Source of the DNA: Wolfiporia cocos
Lineage: Eukaryota; Basidiomycota; Agaricomycetes; Polyporales; Phaeolaceae
Reading direction: 5' to 3'
DNA: 64,000 bases
Assembly: GCA_029448655.1 (NCBI GenBank)
Contig: JACCLO010000014.1
Coordinates: forward strand, 1,612,001-1,676,000
Numbering within the stretch: the first letter of the stretch is position 1; every line of letters begins with the position of its first letter. The notes under the pieces were generated by a model that was not told where the DNA came from, did no database searches, and worked only from the letters and a program-made list of their open reading frames with translations. The position numbers and the translations under genes were made by a program. This document shows positions 21,557 through 32,240 of the stretch, piece after piece.

Positions 21557-22267
21557 TGTTATGGGTCGAATACCCGTTCGTATATTTGAGTCGCGAATAT
21601 AAATCGTTCTTCTGCACGTAGGCACGTCGCCGTATGCAAGGCAAGTACTCGTTAGATGCCTTCAAGCCCTAAGTGCCGTTCCTAGGGGATTGTATAATAT
21701 TCAATACGCGTTAGAGGATATAATCTGTTCAGGTGCGAGTCGAATAGAATATAAGACTCGCCTAAGTCCGAGAAGTCAGTGTGCACTTTGAGGACTTAGT
21801 CGTTCGGTTGCTCGAGCGAGAAATACTGAGCGTAGTTTCCTACGTTTGAGAACGAGTATAAGACTTCTTGTTTATACAACAAGGTCGAGCTGAAGAGTCT
21901 CGACGGTAAGTACATGAGCTTATATACTACGTTAAGTTTCAGGGGTCGAGCCTGTCCCAGATGTCACCGATACTATCTACGCTATAGTACCAAACGTTTG
22001 ATAAGTATGTAGTGATGTATCCGAAACGATAGATAGGAATGAAGATGGCGGTTGAATGCCATCTATCAGCTAATAAATGATAAATACGAAACGCGGACAG
22101 AGTTGAATCTGTCAAAGGTGAAATGCGCCCTACATGCTAGTACAACTGGGGATGCACCCAGTAGAATCACGAGTAGCCAGGGGGTTGGTTGTGAAACAAG
22201 TCCCTGTATCGTATTCGCTCGGTGGTGAGTTCCGTTCGTATCTCAAAAAATCAAAATATTCGTAACA
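21557..22267 (-). repeat. Gy-B 5' LTR of B1
   Basis: 711 bp, from TGTTATGGGTCGAATACC to ATTCGTAACA. It contains AAGGTCGAGCT, complementary to the PBS just inside (AGCTCGACCTT, about 21545-21555), as in B3. Confidence 0.92.
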
Positions 22268-22461
22268 ATAAATGATATCTACGAAACGAGGACAGAGTTG
22301 GATCTGTCAAAGATGAAACGCGCCCCACATGCTAGCACAGCTGGGGATACACCCAGTAGAGTCACGAATAGCCAGGGGGTTGGTTGCGTAACAAGTCCCT
22401 GTATCGTATTTGCCCGGTGGTGAGTTCCGTCGATATTCAAAAAATCAAAATAACCGTAACA
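22268..22461 (-). repeat. Gy-B LTR fragment (right-hand part)
   Basis: About 194 bp matching the right third of a Gy-B LTR, ending CCGTAACA. It directly abuts the end of B1, so B1 or a recombinant of it sits within an older LTR. The 5-mer after it (CTGTG) differs by one base from the 5-mer left of B1 (CTGGG). Confidence 0.8.
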
Positions 22462-22732
22462 CTGTGCCATTTGGTTAAAAGGTTAGGAAGTAGTAGGAGG
22501 TAGCTGAAGAAGTAAGCAGGAAGGAGATGTAGAAACTCCATCACGGAAAATCCACAAGGATCTGGCCCTACTAGGCCTGAGGCCTGAACCTTTTTGGTCC
22601 AACTTTCAGAATTCAGTACGCTGTTCAACGTTTAACGTAGCGGGCCATGCCGGAACCGGTGCTACTCCATTATTATATAATGAGGTAGTGCTAGTTCTAG
22701 CAGGGCCCACTACAGTTATTATTCTATCCAGT

Positions 22733-22987
22733 CACCAGGGGCATTATCTAATGACTTTGTCGGAAACATGTTGGTATCATTGAAATAAGTGATCAAATGC
22801 AAACATAATGCATTTGTTGATAACATCGTAAGAGACACAGGACCTCAACTGGCCATGGGCTGCGTAAAGATCCAGACACCAGGGGCATTATCCAATGAAG
22901 ATATTATATAAGCTATCAATGCATTATGTTCGCATTTAAATGATACCAACATGTTTCCGACAAAGTCAATATATTATGCCCCTGGTG
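22733..22987. mobile_element. Short inverted-repeat DNA element (MITE), copy 1
   Basis: 255 bp with long terminal inverted repeats beginning CACCAGGGGCATTAT and ending in the complement ATGCCCCTGGTG. It is flanked by a 3-bp duplication AGT (22730-22732, 22988-22990). A further copy of the terminal sequence lies inside at about 22877. There is no coding capacity. Ends starting CAC with 3-bp duplications fit CACTA-type elements; that class is an inference. Confidence 0.75.
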
Positions 22988-22990
22988 AGT

Positions 22991-23361
22991 GTGATTAACA
23001 ACTGCTTAGAGCACATGTGCTATTTATTTGTGGCGACAGTACAGAGGGGCAGCATCTATCAAATATATACACGTAGCTGAGGTTTTCCAGGTTGTTGTCT
23101 TCCAGACAACCCATACAGGTGTTTGGAAGACAAGACATGAAACTCTTTGGGGTGTGCAGCATAGATACCCCTTCGAGCATGAATTACAATCCCCAACAGT
23201 GTATTGAACCGGATAGAATCAGCGAGATAATCAGCGCGGTACGCACATTGCTTCGAGAGCAGGCGGAGATTAAGCGCCGGAAGGGCCAGTCGATGGCACG
23301 TGCCGCCACATGCAGGCGCTCAGCTGGTTCAACTTCCACCACGACCAACTGATTCCTAGTC
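22991..23361. other. Intergenic, upstream of the Crinkler-type gene
   Basis: No supported gene or repeat. The short plus-strand ORF at 23092-23352 ends just before the chosen start of the next gene and could hold 5' UTR. An imperfect inverted repeat around TTGTCTTCCAGACAA is present near 23095. Confidence 0.4.
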
Positions 23362-25984
23362 ATGTCCTCAACCTCAACCCTAACAGTCACGGTTCGGTAT
23401 CTTCTCCACAATGGCGAAGCGAACCCAAGCAAAGTCAGGATTACCGAGGATGCTGATATGGACGATTTGCGAAAGGCCATTGGCGACGATCTGGGGTTAT
23501 CAAGGGTGGAGACACTAAAGCTGACTCTGTGGAAGGTATGTGGCCACGCCATGCCGCATCTTGACGACCTTCACAGCCTCCTCAGCCCAATGCGGAACTA
23601 CTCACCAGGGACGAGAAGAAGAAGGCGAAGGATGTCCTGACGAAGAGGATCAAGGGGGCCAAGGGCCGCCTTGACGCTGTCGCAAGAGAGATGGAAGACG
23701 ACGAGCGCGTGAATGAACTCATCGACAATGGAGTCGAGCAGAGGAACAACGTGGTGCACGTCATCGTCGCGGTCAATTTACGTGAGTTTCGCTCGCGTTT
23801 ATCCCACTGCGCCAGCCATGTCATTCCTTGTGCAATAGCCACTCTGGAGGAGTATCTCCAGGCGCAGCGAATAAAGGACTTAATCGGTTCGGAGCAGAGG
23901 GCTCGATTTTACGTCAATAGACCCCGGCGATTCGACCTGCGCGACCTTTCTATACCAGAGAACAAGATTTCCTTCCCACACGACCGCAACGGCACTATAG
24001 TGACCGTACGTTTGTCGAATCCGAACGAAATTGACAATGCCCCCATATTTGTGAAAAATCTCATCAAATCACTCAAGAGGAAAAGGATCATCCCCTCTGA
24101 GCTCGTGTCAACGGTGCGTTGATAGGCGTACCAGTGATGCTCGAGGATGCTGACTGTGTATCTGATTCCACCGTTAGGACGATTACAGGATTCTCTCACA
24201 AGCCATTGGCACAGATGCGCTGAATGAAAACTTCGAGTCAGGGTCCTTGAATAATGTCAATCAGCAACAGAAAGAACTGCTGACATACCGTCTCGCTGTT
24301 ACCGAGTGCGCTCCTCTGATAACCTATATCAAGTCAAAATCATCCTTCTACAAAGACCAACATTTCACTGGTTACCTCGTCGATCGCATTTTGGCCAATG
24401 TTGATGGTGTACTGTACAACAAGTAAGTGGCCTGTTTGCGCCCAAGACAATATGTATAAAGATCGTTTTCCAGATCAGTGGAAGCCATGCCCTCCATGCT
24501 CGTTAGTGATCGTTCGCCGAAGAACTCATATACGTATAAGCCAAAAAGTGACTTCATGCTTTCGACCGCATCTGCGCTTCCGCACAAATCTGCGCTTCCT
24601 CTAATCCTCGGAGAGTGTGTATCTGATTCGGAAAACGAGACAGACCGAGCGCGCATGCTACTACAAGCCGCCGTATACGTTAGAGTGGGAAACCATTTTC
24701 GCAGGAGTGACAACGAATTTGTTCAGCTCTGCATTTATTTGAACAAAAACCTCGGGGTGGAGCGATACCTAGTCTATCAGGATGATAGAAGCAACGACGA
24801 TGCGGTCAGTCGACTTCTAAGTCTGATGACGTTTTGTTGGCTGACAGGTTTTGGAAGGTCACGATCTTGCATGACGCCGTATTCAAGTTGGCTGAACCTA
24901 GGGAAGCCATGCAGTTTGCCTTGCAGCTTTACAACTACCGCCAGCACGAGCTGCCGTCCCTTATAGACGGATTCGACAACGAAATGGACGCCAATCTGCA
25001 GGCGCTCTCCGAAGCTATGAAGGATCTCGGTTTGGGATCCTTATCGAGCGCGAGCAAGCAATCGACGGCAACATCGACAAAGAAATCATCCCGCCAAGGT
25101 TCGTCTATGGGAACGATAACGGAGCATACCACAGCATTGCAGTTGCGCGGCTATTGGATTCGGGCGACTATCGGAAATGTAAGCGCGAGCTATGATCATG
25201 AATTCATCCTTGATTGCTCACATCAGGTCAGCATCCGCATGTCGCTAGAGTGTGGAAACCAGACCAGGACGAAGAGTTCATGGCCAAATTGGTTAAGAGG
25301 GACAGTACTGAGGTCGTATTGCTGCGATACCTTGACTCGCCCGAGTTGCGCTCCGACCCACGCAATCACACAATACCCGTGGTCGAGATTATCGATGCGA
25401 GCGCCGACTTGTGCATCCTCGTGATGCCCAAATTCGAACCCTACCCCCTGCTCGTCGACAGGAGAAATCTGGACGCTCTCCATGATTACGTCCGTCAGAT
25501 TGTAGAGGGCGTCGCGTTCCTACACGAGCAGAACATCTCACATCTCGACCTCAAGCCAATGAACATAGTCGTCGATGTCAGTACGCAGAAGGTGTATATC
25601 ATCGATTTTGGTCTGGCCCGCCGACTGCAATATGAGGACGCGCAGATCAGCGGATATGCTGGAACGGAGGGCTGGACGGCTCCAGAAGTAGGCGAGAACC
25701 GCTACAGTCCCATTCGTGCCGATTGTTGGGCGGCAGGCAAGCTCATCCAAGACACCTTTAAGTTGTGTGGACCGCCTGGGCCGGAGCGGCAGCATCTGAA
25801 CAAGATAGCAATACGTCTCCTGGACCAGGACCCCGGGCAGCGACCAGCTTTGAAGGACTTGCTCAACGTGCGCAGAACGGATGAGCATGATGACGCGTTG
25901 TATCCGAAGGACAGCATGTTGATTACGCACTCATTGCGGCCGACGATACCATTACCGCAGCTGACGACAGTGATGGTGGCGTAG
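23362..25984 (+). CDS. Crinkler (CRN)-type protein with C-terminal protein kinase domain, spliced, possibly damaged
   Basis: Exon 1 (23362-23535) encodes a ubiquitin-like header: LTVTVRYLL, DADMDDLRKAIGDDLGL, ending LKLTLWK just before a GTATGT donor. This matches the Crinkler header with its terminal L-x-LWK(V). Likely introns are 23536-23585, 23782-23838, 24114-24177, 24423-24473 and 25179-25226 (48-64 nt). The middle (about 24178-24840) includes KPKSDFML and PLILGEC, resembling the PD-(D/E)XK nuclease-like module common in such proteins, but Lys of the ExK motif is not seen. The last exon has a kinase domain with HLDLKPMN (catalytic loop), DFGLA and TAPEVGE, ending at 25982-25984. Crinklers are effectors typically delivered to nuclei or used in inter-organism or intergenomic conflict. 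Frame changes near 24840 and 25030 lack good splice sites, so it may be a pseudogene. Confidence 0.62.
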
Positions 25985-26105
25985 TGATAGACACGACGAG
26001 GGCGCCTTCCTTTCTGTACTCTGTGATTGTCTCTCAGTTTTCGTTTTCCTTATTTTTATCAAGATTTCACCTGAACGACTGTGCCAGCAGAACGAGATAT
26101 ATATA

Positions 26106-27161
26106 CAGTTGAAGACCTCATAATGCATAACGGTGGTGACTGGATTTCTTTATGCATTATGAGGTCTTATGCGGTATCAAATTTGTCACCAGATGTCACA
26201 TTCTGTGACCCAGCATGAATCCATGGAAATAACATAGCTGTGTACCACAGTATCTATCTAGTGTTACTTGTTTCATTGATGTGAGGGCAGCCTTGTGAAG
26301 ATGAGTACAGTATTTGCACAACTTCTGCAGCATGAATGCCATGATGCCATCTGTCTCTGCAACCTGCAGCCTGAAGCATGTCACAAAACATTTGACATCA
26401 TCTATAGAATTAACAACACACCTTCTGCGAGGGTTGACGTCACGACCTTGTTTGACAAAGGCATGTGCATGTCTTACAGCGGCATGTTACTTACAGTAGA
26501 TAACATCTGTGGTAGAGTAGATAAGATAACAGTATATGATGTAAGTGTTCTAGGTCCTGACTCGTAGGCGCATGCGCACAGGCCAAGTTGCTTTAGGGTA
26601 GACAATACAGCCTTTGACTGCAGTGCTACTCATGTACATATAAGCCTGAGTCTGAGGCATTGTACCTCAGACTCATCAATTTGGCATATGGGCTTAGTCC
26701 CACCTTTACTCCTTATCCCCCTGCTGCGCTCCTTGAACACTGCTAGTCTGTTGAAGTACCTCGACCTCACCGTAAGGGAGTGGCTACCCCTTCGTCGACC
26801 TTGTCTTGGGAGTCAGGCTAGTTAGTAGGGCATTGACGTTGAGGGATGACCCTAAGAGTTTTGGGTCAAAGCAGTTGCTGTGTGTTACATGGACAAGGCA
26901 CTTAAGAGCAAATTGTGACAGCAATGGGAGCTGCACAAGCCAAAACTGGACTATTTGCTTTGATCCCGCACCGTAGTGTTTGCAAATAAGATCTTTATTA
27001 TATATGGCAGATCTACTAATGCATAATGCCTGATTGCTTATGCATTATGTGATATGAGATTCCATGCATAAATACCTGCAAACAAGGTTAGTGACCAGGT
27101 AAGGCTATGCATTATGAGGTATTATGCATTATGAGGTTATACATTATGAGGTCTTCAACTG
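26106..27161. mobile_element. Tc1/mariner-like non-autonomous element
   Basis: A 25-bp inverted repeat beginning CAGTTGAAGACCTCATAATG sits at both ends with one mismatch, flanked by TA on both sides (26104-26105, 27162-27163), the Tc1/mariner target duplication. Inside the left end a hairpin (26114-26130 with 26150-26166) repeats the terminal motif. The right end carries three copies of the ATTATGAGGT motif (27119-27150). There is no transposase ORF inside. The pogo-type transposase 1 kb to the right could be related, but I found no matching TIRs there. Confidence 0.72.
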
Positions 27162-27163
27162 TA

Positions 27164-28000
27164 CATAATGCTTTTGGAGCACCATCGTGATGAACGGTAC
27201 CATGGGTGTGAAGGCGCCCTCGTGTTGGGGTTTTAGTGAAGTGTTTTCGCAAGCCTGTGGAGCCCGCTGTTCCCGTAAGAGAACTACAGTCATCGACTCA
27301 ATGAGACATGATCACTCAATGGGACAAATGACCCTGTTATTTGATTTCTGCTTCCCACTTCCACGTTTGCACCTCGGACTTCTTGCACATTCATTTGCAT
27401 GTATTGTGAAAAGCTACTGCTAGAGTTCCAAGCAAGTATTGCATCTCTGACAGACCAATCATTGTTGGTTGTCCCTCAAAAATAAAATTCATTTTGAAAG
27501 ATCAGTTCCACAGAAATTATGCAATACAGTGACAGTTGCAGCTATCAGATTGCTATTTTGAATAACTTTTGTCTGACTATGTTACCATAGCGGGATTCAT
27601 CACGTTCACTGAGATTGTTGAAAAAAGAGTATTGGAGGTGTTGCAGAGGCTAGTCTGCTTAGGTGCCGGATGTCACATCACACCTTCCATATGGAACTAG
27701 CAATGCAGTTGCTGTGGCCTGTGTCGACTATACAGTCATTCATCACTCCTTGAGACAGCACAATCTTATGGAGCCTCAGACTTGTATTTAGCCCCACCCT
27801 AGCATGAATTGGGCTATGCAAAGATGTTATAAAGTGTCATGGGCACACATTCATGTAATAAGTTTTGTATTCGGCCATGTTTCCATTTGTATCGAGGGCA
27901 AATGATGGAAAAAGTCCTTATCAACGGTTTATTGCTCCTTGAGACAGGGTCACATCATATATTGCCATTCCAAGAAAGGCAAGTCAGCTCCCCCAGCTAT
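27164..28000. other. No supported gene
   Basis: AT-rich sequence between the TA-flanked element and the transposase remnant. Nothing is recognised. It may contain the 3' end of the pogo-type transposon, but no inverted repeat was found. Confidence 0.4.
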
Positions 28001-29443
28001 CTACTCCATCTCATCATCCTCATCCTCGCTGCCACCCTCGTCATCGGAATCACTGTCTTCTGTGGTCTGCATTGAGCATGGAATAGGCTTCTCAATACCC
28101 TGAAGCTTTGGTTTGAGCCATCGCTTATTTCTGCCTTCCGCTTTCGCTTGTAGACACTCAGCATCATATGTGTTCATCACTGCCATGAACTCCTGTCTCC
28201 AAGCTGCATTCTGTGCTTTCCTCCATTCCTCCGAAGTCTTCCAATCTGCCAGTGCTGTGGTGCGAGCAGCTCTGGCAGCTCTCTTGACTTTTTCTCCCAC
28301 CTGCTTTGCAATCTGACCCTCATGCTTATCTGATTCATGACAGAATGTGTCACCAGTGAGTAATTTTAGCATTCCATCACCAAACAGCTGACCCGATTTT
28401 TTCTGTGATGCACCCTCCTTCGCATGAGGTTGGGTTTGTGCCCTCTGCACATATACATTCTGCAGCACCATTGTTGCCTGGAAGTTGAAGTTGGTGAGCT
28501 GCAACTTCCTATCCTTGTCCTGAGTTACTGCCTCATGTAAAGTAGTTTGAAGTATGCTTTTGTGTTGCTGGAGTCTGATAAAGCAGGCCTTGGTATCAGT
28601 TTGGATTCAGAGGTGAAATAATGGTTGCAGCAACTGTGGGCGGTGGATGATCAGATCGGATAGGGGATGTCCACATCAGGTACACAACAGAGGTTTGTGT
28701 GAGCACATTGGGATCACTTGCCTTGGGAGTGGCTGGTAAGTTCCCAGGTACTCCAGATATGCTTCCATCCACACCCTGCTCCTGTTGGCTAACCGCTCTA
28801 GCCTGTAACAGATGCGTCACAGCCTGAACCGGGGATGGTGGCTGAAAGAGTAGATATGCCTGAGTCGACAAAGTTTGACTTGGTGCCATGGTCTCTGCAT
28901 GGATGACCGTCCGGTCAAGAGAAATTAAATTACACCTGTTTTGCAGAATGCTGCTTTGATATTCTCAGTGGTTAATGCTGTGAGGTGCGCTTTTCCGTAG
29001 ATTGATAAGAAGTTTGACTTGGAGACCCTGTTTTAAGCTCAGACTCGTCCCGGGCTTGGCTCCAGCACCACTTTAAGACACTGAAGATGAGGTCGTCAAG
29101 ACCCTGGTAGATATGTGTGGAATATGATATATAGCAGATGACGACAACATGGTGTGCATGTGCATAATCCAGGAAAGCTTTTGTATAGTGTGAAGTGTAA
29201 CCATCTATGGGTAGCAGCCTCCGGCACCCATAGGCTTTGTCTTTGGTCTGCACATCAACTTGCTTGATCCATTCAGCTCCAATTTTGCCAGTCGTGTATC
29301 CCTTTTTTGAGTAGCCAATACTTAGATAGATGAGTATAGTTGATGTTGCTACTGCATATTGACACTTACGAGGCATTGAGTGGATTATCTTGTACCCAGC
29401 TTGTCTGATAACTGGCACCCTTGAAGATAACGGTGGGGCAATG

Positions 29444-30021
29444 TGTCACAAACTTACTGTTTGTGAGGACCTGCGCTGCAGGGGAATCCTAACGTGCCTA
29501 GCGAGGCTTGTGTGCGACCGCGACAGCGGTGACCGAGTCGGCTGTACCAAGGGCAGCACCAACCCGAGGACTCCTAACGGCGACGTAAGGTGGCGGCACA
29601 CAGTCAAGCGCGACAAGAGAGGCCCCCGGGGCAGAGACGCATCACGCGCAAATAAGAAAGGGGCCTAAGCCCAAACGACTAGAATCTCAAAGATGGGGGA
29701 GTAAGCCCCCATCGCTGCAGTATAAGTACATGTGTTGGAACGCTAAGTATCTAGCCTGCCCTACAGACATGGCCTGTGCGCATGTAACGTAAGCGTGACC
29801 GTACAAGTAACGTAACATGTAACTATATGGTGACCTATCATGTGAGTACCTGGCACGCGCGCTGCCTGACTAGCGCGCGCCTACTGGGTCAGGTGATCTT
29901 GGAGGTAACTAGGGCGCGACCGAGAGGAAACGTAAAGTGAGCGGGGCGCGCGCGCGTGCAGCGGCGCCCATACAACAATAGGAAAGGGATGTACAGTAGC
30001 CCCCCGGGCATATCCGTGACA
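29444..30021 (-). repeat. Gy-C left (3') LTR
   Basis: 578 bp, TGTCACAAAC to TCCGTGACA. By eye it is identical to the right LTR, so the insertion is recent. Confidence 0.95.
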
Positions 30022-30697
30022 TTACCCCCCCTCTCAAAAAAAGTCGTCCCGACTTTCTACCTAGCTTCTACGGCGCTACATCTCTTGGTCTTTATTTATG
30101 CACGGCCCATTCTTACTTGACGGAAGATGGGGAGCGTCCGCGCAGGTGGACCGTCCACCGGTGGGAGAGCGGAGGAGGCGGTTTCGGTATCGGTTCGGCA
30201 TTCGTCGCTGAGGTTACTGGGTTATTTTTTAAATGGGGTCCCCGTCGTCCCCGTGTGCCTCCGCTTGCCTAATCCCGGCATCGTCGTCGCGGTAGTCCGT
30301 ACTGAACCTTCGTCACTCTGGGACCGTCGGCGTGGGGTTGGGTAACCCTTGCGGGCCCCTTCGCATACCCACAGGTCAGAGGTTCTTGGCTTGGCTCCTG
30401 CCGCCCAGGGGTATGGCCGCGCTGCGCTAGACCTCCACGCGCGCGCACATTTGGTTAATGGCGGCGGCGGGCCCTCAAACACGGCTTACGCTGGTTGACC
30501 CCGCTACCCTGTTGTTCATGGGGGGCGGACTTACTTTTTACTCCTCCTGGTCGCTTTGCCTGGTGTATCACTTCGTGGGGGCTCGTAAAGCTACGGACCA
30601 CCGGTGCTTCTACCGATGGCTGCCCCGCCGTGATGCCATGGCGACCTAGGAGTGAAAAACCCTCGGCCCCAGCGCGAGCGCCGGAGGGGAGGTAAAA

Positions 30698-30710
30698 CAT
30701 CTTTGAGATT
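30698..30710 (-). promoter_or_regulatory. Self-complementary PBS of Gy-C
   Basis: The 13 bases CATCTTTGAGATT here are the exact complement of AATCTCAAAGATG in the LTR at 30951-30963, one base inside the LTR boundary. This is the arrangement of a self-primed element. Confidence 0.75.
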
Positions 30711-30711
30711 A

Positions 30712-31289
30712 TGTCACAAACTTACTGTTTGTGAGGACCTGCGCTGCAGGGGAATCCTAACGTGCCTAGCGAGGCTTGTGTGCGACCGCGACAGCGGTGA
30801 CCGAGTCGGCTGTACCAAGGGCAGCACCAACCCGAGGACTCCTAACGGCGACGTAAGGTGGCGGCACACAGTCAAGCGCGACAAGAGAGGCCCCCGGGGC
30901 AGAGACGCATCACGCGCAAATAAGAAAGGGGCCTAAGCCCAAACGACTAGAATCTCAAAGATGGGGGAGTAAGCCCCCATCGCTGCAGTATAAGTACATG
31001 TGTTGGAACGCTAAGTATCTAGCCTGCCCTACAGACATGGCCTGTGCGCATGTAACGTAAGCGTGACCGTACAAGTAACGTAACATGTAACTATATGGTG
31101 ACCTATCATGTGAGTACCTGGCACGCGCGCTGCCTGACTAGCGCGCGCCTACTGGGTCAGGTGATCTTGGAGGTAACTAGGGCGCGACCGAGAGGAAACG
31201 TAAAGTGAGCGGGGCGCGCGCGCGTGCAGCGGCGCCCATACAACAATAGGAAAGGGATGTACAGTAGCCCCCCGGGCATATCCGTGACA
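30712..31289 (-). repeat. Gy-C right (5') LTR
   Basis: 578 bp. On the minus strand a weak TATA-like box (30989-30994) lies about 31 nt upstream of CATCTTTGAGATT (complement of 30951-30963), the likely transcript start. A small hairpin GGGGG..CCCCC lies between them. Confidence 0.95.
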
Positions 31290-32146
31290 CAATGGATGTT
31301 CCATCTCTGCAGATTGTGACAATTACAGCGATGTTCTCTCGGCCACTGCTACACTGCTGATATTGGACCGATTCTCCTGTGGGTCCGATAACCCGTTCAC
31401 ATGTTCCAATACCCTCCTGTAACCAAGTCTCATCAGTCCCATAAGAGCATTCTGGGACAATCAGCTCTTCTTCATCTTCCCCATCCATTGCTTCCTCCAA
31501 AATATCAAAGAATGCCTTATGGGTTGCGGCATTAACAGCACAGGCTCTTGAGTTATCTAAAGAGCACAACCAATATGTCTTCAGCCGGTCACTGTGCTTC
31601 TCGACAAAGCGTGCAGTCCAGCACTTGCCAACACCGCCCTCTGGAAATGTGTTGCCCAACCATGCACGGCAGATCTCATCAACAGCCTCCTTCATATGGC
31701 GATGCGTAAGAGGAAAGCCTTGGTGTGCTGTCTGTATGACAAACATGAGCACAGCTTCTGTCTTGTCTGCAGTGAGCAAGCCCTTCTCTTTTTTGAATAC
31801 TCGAATACTCCTCCCTCCTTCTGCACATCGTATAAGGATCTGCTTGTCTGATGTCTTTGTCTCTTTGAAGCAGGCCTCCTCCATCTCGACACAAATAGTC
31901 CACAAACCTTTCCGCTTTTCGGCTTCTACAATCTCTTGCTCCTCCTGATACTTCATCATGGCCTGTTGCATCCACTGCTTCTTGAGCTTGGAGTGTTTTC
32001 ACTGCTTCTGAGACTTTGATTCAGCTCGTCCTACCATGAAAACGACAAGGTCCAAGTGCACTACCATAAGCATGTGATATAAGATGTCATGTGCAGACCG
32101 GGCCGGGGTATGCTTCAAGATGTTATCTAATCTAATCTACTACGGT

Positions 32147-32240
32147 GCCTGACAAATGGCAGAGCGGTGGAACGTACGGGAGAGGTCACATGCCACACAT
32201 GAGCATGCTGGTTCGAATCCCCTTGGTCGGAAATCCTATA
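32147..32240 (+). repeat. tRNA-like sequence, probable tRNA-derived SINE or tRNA relic
   Basis: It has an A-box-like TGGCAGAGCGG (32157-32167) and a perfect B-box GGTTCGAATCC (32210-32220) 53 nt apart, as in an RNA polymerase III internal promoter. The acceptor and T stems pair poorly, so it is not a convincing functional tRNA. Confidence 0.5.

Larger units (their letters stand above)
13254..22267 (-). mobile_element. Gy-B copy 1 (B1), decayed Ty3/gypsy chromovirus
   Basis: A minus-strand element with two 711-bp LTRs (13254-13964 and 21557-22267). The interior holds ORF3, pol pieces and gag, and gag is split by a solo Gy-A LTR with its own target duplication. pol carries a 4-bp deletion, at least two stops and small in-frame deletions. 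The 5-mers flanking the LTRs (CTGGG left, ATAAA right) do not match, so this is not a simple insertion. The right side abuts another Gy-B LTR remnant (22268-22461). Confidence 0.9.
29444..31289 (-). mobile_element. Gy-C: young non-autonomous LTR retroelement (1846 bp)
   Basis: Two 578-bp LTRs appear identical (29444-30021 and 30712-31289) and surround 690 bp without a retroelement ORF. The 5-bp target duplication CAATG is perfect (29439-29443, 31290-31294). A polypurine tract (complement of TTACCCCCCCTCTC, 30022-30035) next to the left LTR and a PBS next to the right LTR show minus orientation. It must borrow enzymes from an autonomous relative. The internal 690 bp is GC-rich with no recognised gene; the short ORFs there are taken as chance. 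Confidence 0.92.
28001..32037 (-). pseudogene. pogo/Fot1-type DDE transposase gene split by Gy-C
   Basis: The N-terminal half (31295-32037) has a charged helical start, a Tc5/CENP-B-type helix-turn-helix (FPLTHRHMKEAVDEICRAW) and the first catalytic Asp region (CSYGTDETWLQEG, ERVIGPTGE). Gy-C (29444-31289) then interrupts at CAATG. The rest resumes at 29443 and includes a GTAAGT intron ending before the IGYSKKGYTTG exon, LLPIDGYTSHYTKAF (second Asp) and THIYQGLDD (third Asp). The charged C-terminus is at 28001-28504. An early in-frame TGA (31999-32001) lies 12 codons after the first ATG. The enzyme would have cut and pasted a TA-targeting DNA transposon; it is now inactive. Confidence 0.82.

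Noticed and set aside
26104..27163. CRISPR-like array from the repeated TGCATTATGAGGT motifs
   Set aside because: The motifs are inverted and irregularly spaced terminal repeats of a TA-flanked transposon in a eukaryotic genome.
32147..32230. Functional tRNA gene
   Set aside because: B-box is perfect but acceptor and T stems pair at only about half of positions.
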